A stretch of 64,000 nucleotides of DNA from Sclerodactyla briareus (taxonomy: Eukaryota > Echinodermata > Holothuroidea > Dendrochirotida > Sclerodactylidae). This document shows, piece by piece, positions 22,500 to 32,299 of the stretch. Numbering within the stretch: position 1 is the first letter of the stretch; the number at the start of each line of letters is the position of its first letter. The notes beneath the pieces are model-generated. The model had not been told where the DNA came from. It saw only the letters and a program-made list of their open reading frames with translations, and searched no databases. The stretch lies in the NCBI GenBank assembly GCA_026419785.1, contig JAODTK010004732.1, positions 62,001-126,000 on the forward strand. Reading direction: 5' to 3'. The translations under genes were made by a program, and so were the position numbers.

Positions 22500-22945
22500 A
22501 TATGACCAAGAGAAGTTGGAGGTTGGTTCCATGCACACACCATGTTTCCGGAATATGCAAAAGTCAATGTGTCCAAAAAAAAAACTTTTTTTGCAAAAAT
22601 ACAAAATGGCCCCCGGGTGGGGTCGTATGAGGCGAAACAAAAGTTGGTCTCGAAATGATCGCCCTGCTTCGAAACACGAAAAAAACAAACTCAGTTTCGC
22701 GAAAAAATCCAAAATGGCCACCGTCGAGCGGTCGGGCGATGCCCACTTTCTGACTCATTCAAGATTTTCATCAGAAATATTATGTGTGCAAAGTCTCATA
22801 TGGATCCACAAGGCACTTTTTCCGTTGAAAATCCAGATGGCCACCCGCCAATTGGGCAGTGATTCCCACATTCGAACTGGCAGACATGTGTGCAAAGCGA
22901 CAGAGACGACGCTGCCAAAACCATAATATCCCCAAAGTGGGGATA
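22500..22945 (+). repeat. 'aaaatggcc' dispersed repeat, tandem copies
   Basis: Two to three units with 'aaaatggcc', 'ggcgatgcccactttctgac', 'cattcaagattttcatc' and a terminal 'ccaaaaccataatatcccc'. The terminal motif also ends the 31430-32060 block. Open frames here follow the repeat. Confidence 0.65.
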
Positions 22946-23677
22946 TAATTATAGGCCTAATGTGTCCAATTTCGGGTCTGGGGACCCTTAACAGGCTGAC
23001 AATTTGGCAGAGAAAATCTTTAGCCTGCCTCTGGGTGCTAAGAAGCTATATGCCATCACTGATGGCGTAAGTTCCAGTGGGATTCACTGGTATTGCCACC
23101 GCACCCCAGACACCATAGGTAGTTTGCTGGGCCCTGTGGCCTCCGGGTGAGGTAGATGATACTCTGGCTTGTGTTAGCCACCGTAGCCATACGGCCTCTT
23201 GATTTCGGGTGTGAAATCACTGTTCGCTGGTCAAACATGATGATTTTATTCATTTGACGCGGGAGGTCATGTCAATGGTGGGATGAGGGGGAAATGACGG
23301 CCCGGCCGCCTTCGGTTGTGGGTATATGGATATCTCCCAGAGGTCAGGCACCTTTGAAGGTGTGGGTGGCGTGAGATGCTGGAGGGTTTTTGTTTCCACG
23401 GTACATATTTTGTTTCCGGAGTCCCCGGGGACAGCTGTGGATTTTCAGGACTTCGAACAGGATTGATGATGGCGATAGATGAAGCCATGAGGTGAACTCT
23501 CGTTTGGCATATATAATTTTGATCCACACATATTGATTCCCTTATTGTATACTATTTTTTTTTTCCTGATCGCAGCCCACAAAGATGAATCCCAAGCTAC
23601 TTTCCCTGACATGTTTTTTCACCCCGCCCCGACCCCCCACCGCCACCTCATCCCCTCCTCGAACCAAAGGAACTTAC

Positions 23678-23791
23678 TCTCCTGGTACCATCCGGACCAC
23701 TTAAAGCAGTGAATGCCCCCTGCAGCGGTTTGGTACATCCCCTTGGCGCACTGCTTGCAGTCGGCGCTCTTCGAATCACACGTACTTGCTT
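23678..23791 (-). CDS. Cysteine-rich receptor, GCC2/GCC3 repeat exon
   Basis: Consensus donor 'gaga|gtaagt' at 23678, with an acceptor near 23791 ('gctgtgag'). The open frame is EASTCDSKSADCKQCAKGM, then YQTAAGGIHCFKWSGWYQE, a canonical C-x2-C ... C repeat. Phase out (1) fits the acceptor at 22252. The phase of the join to the exon at 24811 does not fit, so an exon may be missing between them or the upstream exon edge is wrong. Confidence 0.8.
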
Positions 23792-24810
23792 CTCACAGCA
23801 GGAGCAGACCGGAATCGTCATAACGACAAGCGAAGGAGGGATGAGCGCCACGAACATTTTCACTCATTTTTGCTGACTGGGAATAGACGTAGATTAGTAG
23901 ACAAAGTAGTGAACGAACAATTCATTCACGGGATTGCTGGTGAGAGCTCACAAAGCATGTTTGTTTTCATTAAAAAGTTCCTCCAGTTACGACTTACTAC
24001 CACTCCTCACTTTTTCAGATACAAATAGGGTGTGGTCCAATGGCATATCACTGCACAACTGTTGAGATGGTTTTAAAGGAACACAAACCTATGAAACAAC
24101 AGCAGCATTCTTTTGTGTTGTGGCTTTAAAGGTCAATATAGTCATGTAACTTCACTTGACTTTTGGTACGGTACTTTCTATTCTATTCTTTACCTAATGG
24201 CGCCAAACTCTTGGAACCGAACCAAATCAGGGGATCCATGGCGCAATAGGGCAACAATCAGCTATTGTAAAGTTTGCCATGTTGCCATGCCCCCATGTGA
24301 CCTCAATGAGGGGAGAGGGTGCGAATGCAGGAGCCTTTGTATACAAAGCCAATGTTAAATTAATGACTGTTTGTGACTACTATACCAACAAGCTATGGAT
24401 GGTATTCGAATTGAAACAAAATATTGTCAAGAGATATCAAAGTATAATCCCATTCATTTTACAATTAATAACTCATTTTCGATGTTCCATTAACAGGGCG
24501 CAAACATACAGCATTTACTGTGTAGAGCGATCGGCGGCCCTTTGCACATTCTCCCTGTGTTCACCGGACTCCTTGAATTCTTCAAAAGTAAATTGGAATA
24601 CCTCAACAAGGCAACATGACCTCCAAATATGGATGTGGGGTTTTAATTTATATGTCCTCCGCTTTCATTTTGTCCAGTTTGGAAGCAATCTTTACAATAC
24701 CATCAGTCCCTTTAATTGTACTCACTTCCAAATTTTTTTTTTTCTAGTACCAGTTTTAGTTTCACATTCACTTCTACCTCACGCAACAAATGTGAATGTA
24801 CCAAACTCAC

Positions 24811-24988
24811 CGAGGTTGGTACGGTACCGGCTTGGCAGGTATGGGAGCAGGAGATGGTGGCCCCAGAGCAGTTCACGAGCAGTCGACGGAGTTGCCGTCG
24901 ATATCAACTCCCGATAAAAGTCTGTTAATCCACCCTGCTCCGGAATACTTCAGTGTTGTCGACTTGGGATTCACACGAAGGTGCCGCA
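24811..24988 (-). CDS. Cysteine-rich receptor, most 5' exon found
   Basis: Acceptor 'tctccttag' and strong donor 'tcg|gtgagt'. The first part reads STTLKYSGAGWINRLLSG then VDIDGNSVDCS. The second part, one base out of frame, reads NCSGATISCSHTCQAGTVP. The missing base lies near 24867-24880. The cysteine spacing is sushi- or EGF-like but not diagnostic. Signal-peptide exons were not found upstream of 25000. Confidence 0.55.
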
Positions 24989-25139
24989 CTAAGGAGAGAA
25001 GGAATTAGGTCAGAACTTGTGCACTAGTCCTCCTCAACCATTGCTAAGGTGATCTGCAATCAAGTGAAGAATACCTGGCCAATGAGACTACAAGTCCAGT
25101 AATTAGGGTGCGATTACTGTGATGTTGCTGTGCGGTCTT

Positions 25140-25560
25140 CCTAAATCCACATTCCAGAGATGTCAAAAAATTCAAAAATTTGCTGCCAGAATGCTAAGTG
25201 GGTACTGTACTATGGGCACATCACCCCTGTTTTAAACAACTCCCTTTGTTGCCAACTGAATTTAGAATCAGTTAAATCCTACCCTGTGTATACGTCAGTT
25301 CACGGTCATGCTCCTATCTAATTACAGGATCTCTTAATCTGTAAAGTCTTCTGCTATTCGCCTGCGATCAAATTAGTCAGTCGTTCCTCGTATTAGTCAT
25401 AACACCTTGGGTGACGAGCATTTGCTTTTACTGGGCCCAATGCTGTGGACTTCATCCCCGGCAAATCAGGGAATCATCTTCTTTGATTGAGTTTAGGAGA
25501 AGGTTAAAAACCTACTTTTTTTTTAGTGCTTCCGTTGAGGTAAACTTGAGTTGTTTGTAC
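25140..25560 (+). mobile_element. Non-LTR retrotransposon, C-terminal reverse-transcriptase fragment
   Basis: Broken plus-strand frames carry the usual end of many LINE ORF2 proteins: an 'ARML' stretch near 25180, 'HGHAPIY' near 25303, and finally SSSLIEFRRRLKTYFF at about 25470-25525. Several frameshifts and stops are present, so it is dead. It lies just upstream (5') of the receptor exon at 24988, antisense to it. Confidence 0.7.
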
Positions 25561-25739
25561 AGCGCAACTGAACATATTATGGTAGTGCGCTTTGTAAGTT
25601 GTATAATGTAAATATGCCCAACTTTATTAATGACTTTGCTGCCCACAATCTAATCAGATCGTGTACATACAGCCCAACCCCGTTGGCTACACCAACATTT
25701 TTGTCAATAATCAGCCTCACAGTTTGTGAGAAAATCCTG

Positions 25740-25860
25740 CTAACAAGATAGTGTGACATACACCACACACACACACACACACATTCCAAAGTGACCACTA
25801 AGTCTCTTCCTGAATTTTCATCCGTGCGAGACAAAGAACTCATGGAAAGCTATGGTATAC
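25740..25860 (-). repeat. Dispersed repeat with (AC)n core, inverted copy
   Basis: (AC)n at 25764-25783 is flanked by 'gtcacactatcttgttagca' and 'ttcaggaagagactt' on the minus strand. The same arrangement occurs on the plus strand at 54015-54120 around a (GT)n. These are inverted copies of one family whose core is a microsatellite. Confidence 0.65.
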
Positions 25861-26573
25861 TCAGAGAGTTGCTACGATTGTAGCACAGTACAAATGGCAC
25901 AGGAATAGAACGAGCCACAGAAAACATTTTTCATATGAAGCACATGAAGAATGTGTAATTAAACTAGACTGCCGCACGGGTTTGACAACCTAAAACACGA
26001 TTTGCGGAGGCTCTACTATTAGTAGGAGTCAATGGGTCATCTTGTTGGAGAAGGCAATTGGAAGTGGTTCATTAATAAGAGTAAATATGGACAACACAGA
26101 TTTGTTAGTCTTTCAAGACAGTCCTGCTACTATAGTTGCTGAAGGGATTTACTGCTGGAACAACAATCACAGAAATTACCGACTGCAATTCAAAGTGAAT
26201 CCATTTTGGTCAGAAACCTATATAGAGCCATATCGAACAAGTTTTGTTGTATCCATGGAATTTCAAAAAAAAGTCACAAAACGCATGCTAATTTGACCAT
26301 GACAGTCCTGAATACCTTTGGACTTTGTCAGGACAAATGTACCCCCCCCCCCCATCCATCCAATTTTGTTCAAATTTTGACAATTAGCGGCTCCCCCCAT
26401 CATTTGCAGTGATGCCCCACTTTCGAACTCATCCGAAACCATGAATCCCTGGACCTTCAGTGTCGTGGGGAATAATCAGGTGGTCCTGGTGTACAGTATC
26501 TTCAGGCAACAGTGTAATTTCTTTCATACACCAAAACAGAACAGGTTTGTGAATCCGTGAATTATGAATACTT

Positions 26574-26777
26574 ACCACCCCAACATGGACTATGCCCCAC
26601 CCCAATTCCACATCCGAGCTTTTGGCAATTACACGAATCCGGGTTGGCCCCCCCCATCGCCCTTCTCTTTTTGCCATGCAAGTTGTCTAGTTCGTCAGTT
26701 TTTTCGGCTGTGAGATTCTCGCCTGAAAATTGTTTCCCAGCAGCCTAATTAGGGGTGGTGCATAGTCCATGTGGGGT
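26574..26777. mobile_element. Foldback MITE, copy 2
   Basis: Left arm 26584-26603 'catggactatgccccacccc' pairs with right arm 26752-26771 'ggggtggtgcatagtccatg' with a single mismatch. The interior 'cgaatccgggttggcc' is shared with copy 1 at 16996-17176. About 200 bp, no coding content. The superfamily is not clear. Confidence 0.75.
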
Positions 26778-27379
26778 CAATTTAATAAATGAGAATAGAA
26801 TTACAATAAACCAACTCTCGTTGTGCTTGGGCCCTGTTGTGGTGCTGTCCTCCTTGCAGCGATAACAACTAAACTGTTTTGTTGCCTAGCACCACACAAG
26901 ACAAGACGAGACCCTTTTTCGCTGTTTATGCATAGAAAGCCCTTATGAACAAAAATCCTTCTGAATAAGAGGCCTTCTCACTCTGTAATTGTATTTTCCT
27001 GCTGATTTTTTCCTGATCTTCTTCTTCTTCTCTCATGTCTAGACTGATTCTCAGAGTGTCTACAGGTTTTCCCTTTCTTCGGGGGTGTTTAGGCACCACA
27101 GATCAAGACACTCTGTTCATTTGAATACGCAAAAGGTTATGGACTGAAATCTCTGCAATACAGGCGGTCCGTTACTCGTGCCATCAAGGTTAGGTGAACA
27201 GGGTTTGATCACATTTTGGGCACAAAAGGCCTAATTAGCTAAGGGTAATTTAATTAGCCCATTTTGTTGTTTCGGCTCATTAAAGCACGATTATTTGACG
27301 ACCGTAGGCGCTAACTGTGATTTTTGGTTTGGGCCCATATGGTGGAGGTAAGATAGACTGATTCGATTTCCAGCAAAAT

Positions 27380-28070
27380 ATGCTAAGTCATCTGATTTAC
27401 ATAATTCATGCAAAAATTCAGGGTCCTTGGAGGTCCACTCAATATGTCTGAAATTTGCATAATCCATGCACAATTTTGAAGTTTGCCTGATTTCATAGAG
27501 CTTGGTGGTATGTTCATCAGTGTTAGTCGCCAACATTTTTACATAGATTTGAGGTATTGGAGGGTCATTCAGTAAGTCAATTTGAATTGATTCATTCTAA
27601 GTCTGAGTTGTTGTATTTTCGTGAGGCTTGATGTTTATGGTCTAGCCTCAGTTCCCCCTAGGCTTCGCGTCACGGGGGTTTTATTCAATGGTATGGTTCA
27701 TTTCATATGCAATTTTTCCAAGTTTGTTGGATTTCCATGGAACGTAGATTAAAGTGCGGTCCACTATTGTTCCGGATATTTAAAATTAGGGACAAAGGGT
27801 CACCTGGGGCGCAAGTATTGGTCAATTTGCATAAAACAGGTAATTTTAGTCACAAATTTCCATAAAACTTAGTACTCCTCAGTAGACATGGTTCTCAATA
27901 ATCAGTCCTTACGAATCGAAAATTGATCACTGATTAGTGCTTTGTTCCTTTAAAATGCTAATATACCAAAATTGAAAGGCACACATGGAATGACCTAAGT
28001 CTTGCATGGGACTGATAGAACGAACCACTCGATCACGCAACCAGGCAAGATAATGGGCGGCAATGCCTGG
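27380..28070 (+). repeat. Dispersed repeat family, 3' modules
   Basis: 'tttacataattcatgcaaa', 'gtttgttggatttccatgga', 'atttccataaaactt' and the terminal 'cgcaaccaggcaagataat' occur in the same order as in 480-2290 and 8320-8700. Confidence 0.6.
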
Positions 28071-29139
28071 TCATCATGTCGATCACACTACTCCGCTTTG
28101 AAAAATCATCCAGAGACAAAAACAAGCAGCGTGACGTTGAACATTTTCCAATGATAAAAATGTTCTTAGCAGTACAGGTATATATAAGGGTTCCATGCAA
28201 ACTACCATATTCTAAGAGTGGTCTCCAATTAAAGGTACATACAGTTGTTATTTGACTGACTTAGAGAGAAGAAGTGGGTGGTAAAAAGTCCTCATCAAGA
28301 AGTTTTAGCGTCTACAGGTAGCTTTGGTACTACAAGAGTGTGTGGGCTTCAACTCAAAGGTTTCTGGAATGAGAATACCAATTATTTCCATTTCCATGCC
28401 CATTCATTTCTATTTCAGTTTTTCAGGATTTTCCTTCTGAGAGATCCTCATACCATTACATTTAGCAAGGGTGTCAAGGTCATCTTGAAGGAGCAACCAG
28501 GGTTCACAAAAAGCGAGGACCCAGGGGCTATAAGCTCCCTGGTCCCAATGAAATCTCATAGACCAGGGACATTTTTTTCTGGCAATAGCCCTTAAATCTT
28601 CAGTGATCACACTGAAGTAACAGACGCGCAGGCACTATGCAAGTTTTGAGAGCAGACTAAACACTGTAGTGTTTGTAATACTACATGTGAGCCAGGTGTT
28701 AAAGGATCTGGGTTGACTTGAGGATCTGGTCCTCACTGCATAAGACGAGAAAGTTTCTGCAGAGAATGGTGTTATCAAAATAACCCATGGGTCTCATGCC
28801 AGAATACAAACCAGAACACTATTCTTTGAAAAAAATAACCCCTGGTCTCTGGCCCTTTATTTCGACCCCTGGGAGCGAGCAACTTGCTGCATTGATTAGA
28901 TGCGATAGTACATCAGACAGTCATCGACGAATAATTGGGTTGAATACTCACTTTTTTTTAATATCGTTAATAAATATATAAGAGGAACAATTGTGGACTT
29001 AAAACAGTTCATGGGGAACCCCACTAGGACATTTTGCCCCAATCCAAAGTTTCGCCATTCACAACCACTGTCGAATGAGCCCAGTCAGAAGGTTCAATCC
29101 ATTTTGGCCATTTACTCCCTCTAATTACCATAATATGCT
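28071..29139. other. No gene seen; probable old retroelement flank
   Basis: Open frames on both strands at 28278-28610 show no domain. Sequence after 29100 leads into the reverse-transcriptase fragment, so part of this may be decayed element. Confidence 0.3.
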
Positions 29140-29776
29140 AATTTAGGAATTAGCTCCCTGTGAGAGAAACATTTCAATTGCCTGTGAAAAGTGGTTGTCA
29201 GTACCACAGGACTGAAAATATCAAATGTTACACCATTGTTTAAGAAAGGGAAGAAGTCTGATCCACTGAATATGACCAGGAAACATGACATCAGTACAAG
29301 GGAAAGGTTTTGGAAAAGATGTTTGAGAGACAATAGCAGGACACCTAGGGAGAAATATGAAAATAGACAGATGTAAACAACATGGATCCGAATGGAGGGA
29401 GGTCCGTGCACAACAAACATGGTGGGGAGAGTAATGGACTATGGTACTGAAAACAGATCGACAAGGGGTCACCAGTCGATGTGGTGTATCTGGATTTACG
29501 GAAATCTTTTGACAACAGTGCCACATAAGAGATTGTTACTGAAATTACAGGCTTATGGAATAGATGGGAAAATCTGGAGTGGATTAAGACGGGCTCAGTA
29601 ATAGGAAACAGAGGGTTGTTTTGCAGGTGGACTGAATTAAGGTTTGCCAGTGGACAGTCGGTGATACAAGGTCGTGGTTGGGTCCTGTAGGTTTCAATGT
29701 ATATATGGATGATTTGGAGAAGGTGATGAACCTGCATTAGTACAGTCGGCTGACGACACCAAAGTTGGACATGGAA
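29140..29776 (+). pseudogene. CR1/Jockey-like non-LTR reverse transcriptase fragment, 5' part
   Basis: Decayed reverse-transcriptase motifs are readable on the plus strand in shifting frames. VTPLFKKGKKSDPLN lies at about 29229, a 'vdvvYLDLrKsFDtVPHKRLLLKLQAYG' region at 29476-29560, and an 'ADDTKVGHG' region at 29750-29776, which is the F/Y-x-DD type active-site neighbourhood in degraded form. Many stops and frameshifts show it is inactive. It is interrupted at 29777 by a MITE. Confidence 0.75.
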
Positions 29777-30180
29777 TAGGGCTGTCACGTTTAAACGTTT
29801 AACTGTTTAAACGAACGGTCGGCCGGTTTTTAAACAGTACTGAATATGGACTAAACGTTTACACGAGTTTTGTTTTAACGTTCCGCCTTGTCGAGCGGAA
29901 TTCCAGTTATGGCATCGCAAGACCTTTCCATTTGTCATAATCACGCGGAACGATTGAAGAAAGGAAAAACACACGATCATGGGGTGGTTTCAGTCAGCGC
30001 TCACAATAGACAATTTACGTTGAACTAAATGTTGAGGCATGTTACAGTAAGTACCTTGTCTTGGGTTTCAATAGAGGACTTGTTCTGGAACCGAAGTTCG
30101 GGGGACGTTTAAACGGTTTAAACGAACGTTTAATAGGTGTTTAAAAGTTTAGCTGATTTAAACGAAAATTGACAGCCCTA
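29777..30180. mobile_element. 404-bp hAT-type MITE inside the reverse transcriptase
   Basis: Perfect 11-bp terminal inverted repeats ('tagggctgtca' / 'tgacagcccta'). Flanking 8-bp sequences 'acatggaa' (29769-29776) and 'acaaggaa' (30181-30188) match at 7 of 8 bases, the hAT target-duplication length. Subterminal regions at both ends are full of 'gtttaaacg' motifs, as for transposase-binding repeats. No transposase is encoded. Removing it restores continuity of the host retroelement. Confidence 0.9.
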
Positions 30181-30560
30181 ACAAGGAATACACAATGAGC
30201 AGGATAGAAGGAAATTGCAAGAGGATCTGAATAAGTTAATACAGTGGTCACAAAAGGTCGGCAAATGACTTCAATATGAAAGTGTTCAGTACTACATTTT
30301 TGGATACAAGAACCAGAATGGACAGTACAAAATTACGAGAGACTGCTTACTAGCAAAGATGAAGAAAAGACCGGGGGGTATATATAGTAGATCTATGAAA
30401 GAGAGTCGACATGCGCAGAGGTAGTGAAAGAAGCAAACAAGACATGGGATCAGAAGACAAGAAACGTTTCAGACTTGGGAATAGTAAGGTTGTAGTGAAG
30501 TATACAAGTCCATTAGTGAGACCCCATGTTGACTACTGTGTACAAGGAAGGAAAACCTTC
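30181..30560 (+). pseudogene. CR1/Jockey-like reverse transcriptase fragment, 3' part
   Basis: Continues the element after the MITE: 'LQEDLNKLIQWSQK' at about 30217-30257, 'NMKVFSTTFLDTRTRMD' at about 30275, and 'VVKYTSPLVRPHVDYCV' at about 30490-30540. These match the thumb and C-terminal part of CR1/Jockey-type ORF2. Frames are broken. Confidence 0.75.
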
Positions 30561-30599
30561 CAGGAAGGCGTTGTTACACTTTCAATGGATATGTGATGT

Positions 30600-31410
30600 C
30601 AGGCATATCTGGGTATGGGCAGAGTGGTAACAAGCTGGCATGTGGCCCCTCCACCTCTTCCTTGTGAAACATCATAAGATTGTCAGCGGAAGCACTTTTC
30701 CCATCTTGTCAGTGGTATTCCGTTAGTTTCTTACAGCTTTAAATCCCCGGTACTGTCTTATGGGCTTGCACGAATAGTCATACCGCGCTGTGACGTGCAG
30801 TGGGTTATTGGTGGAAACCATTTAAGAAAGGTGGGTTCTCTTTGCTTGACGAATGTCCAGTTTGTTACGCTTCTCTGAAGTGCTTCAAAGTCACTTATAC
30901 ATAGGCTAGGCCTATTCCTGGTCTGAAAGATGATATAAATAGTTCACTACAGTTTACTATGACGATTGATAACGTCATTTTGGAGATGTCCTGTGTACAT
31001 TAAGACTAACGTTAGGCCTAGGCCTAAACATCTAGTATTAATCAATAAGCCTACTAATACTATCCTAGCCTACTGGCCTAACGTTCACTCCCCCTGCCTA
31101 ACATTACAATTATTTCATTTGTGAACTACCGAGGAAAAGAAAAGGAAAAGAGCGGAGGCTAGGGCAGAGAATTCAGGGGAAACCCGCAGCGTGCCATGTG
31201 CCATTTGTCGATCAATTAGTGCACTGAAAAACATTTGATGTCTTCAAGTTCAAAAGGAAATTATTCACGCTTGTCACAGGTCTACAACTGTTACAAGTTA
31301 CATCTTCTATCTTGATTCTGAACCTGAACGTTCTTGGTCGATCGATGTATTGTGCATGTGACGACGACGATGTTGCGCAACTTCCGTGTTTAGAAAAATA
31401 AAAGTCTATG
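30600..31410. other. No gene seen
   Basis: Includes a TAGGCCTA-rich stretch at 30900-31090. No exon-like signal. Confidence 0.3.
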
Positions 31411-31429
31411 GCGTGCCAACTGCGCCATA

Positions 31430-32065
31430 ATCTTCAAACCGTTGGAGGGGTGTGGCCACGCCCAATTCGAAATCGTCTGAGATTCCTTCATGGCGGATCT
31501 GTACACCAAGTTTCAAGTTCAATCGGAGAAGAGTTTATTTTTGCGAAAAAAAAAAAATCAAAATGGCTACCATGTGGGGTCCAAATGGGGCGAAGAAAAT
31601 TTTAACGTGGGTCCCAAAACGATCGCCCATGTTCCGAAACGTGCATATCTGCAAAAAATTATGTTCGTCGAAAAATCCAAGATGGCCGCCGTTGGAGGGG
31701 TGTGGCCACGCCCACTTTCGAACTTGTTCAAGATTTTCACATGACGAACATGGGTGTCAAGTTTCGAGTAAACCGGACAATGCGTTGGGGAGCTAGAGCG
31801 TTAACGAGAATGAAATGCGTCAGTTTGAAAAAATCCAAGATGACCGCCGCCAGAGTCGTGTGGCGACGCCCACTTTCGACCTTGTCCGAGATTCATTCAT
31901 GACAAACATGGGTGCCAAGTTTCAAGTAAATCGGACTTGCGTTGAAGGCTCGAGCGCTAACGAGAAATGCGTCGGCGGAGACGGGGACGGAGCCGAGGAC
32001 GACGGTGCGGCCAAAACCATGATACCCCCTGGACACGACAGTGTCCCCGGGGATATAATTACCTG
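31430..32065 (+). repeat. Tandem ~135-bp 'gtggccacgcccact' repeat, about four units
   Basis: Each unit carries 'tccaagatggccgccg', 'gtggccacgcccactttcg', 'gttcaagattttca', 'caagtttcgagtaaa' and 'cggacaatgcgtt'. The block ends in 'gcggccaaaaccatgata' and 'ggggatataatt', as does 22500-22945. Overlapping plus-strand frames here are repeat artefacts. A partial copy lies near 43740-43860. Confidence 0.8.
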
Positions 32066-32299
32066 TGGCAAATCCTAATAAGTTCGTGTATGTAAGGTAC
32101 CTAGGCTATAAAGAAACCACCTTCCACATTTTTGGGGCATTCAAATGTGAGCACTCAGTATATTTGGGTGCCATTTCACTTTTGCTTCGCTCTGCTCGTA
32201 TTTCTTCGCCGGGATTTGGTCACTTGCCATCTTGCGCTACTCGAGTTCTCGATCTTATCTTGATTATTCATTACTTCGGATGCCTGTGATAACGGGTTT

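Noticed and set aside
24279-24917. Plus-strand 212-codon open frame
   Set aside because: No domain, poor composition and antisense overlap with the receptor exon at 24811-24988. Likely chance.
29345-29788. 147-codon minus-strand frame
   Set aside because: Antisense to the decayed reverse transcriptase; no domain on that strand.
31452-32078. Overlapping plus-strand frames of 84-114 codons
   Set aside because: Products of the tandem 'gtggccacgcccact' units; frames change from unit to unit.
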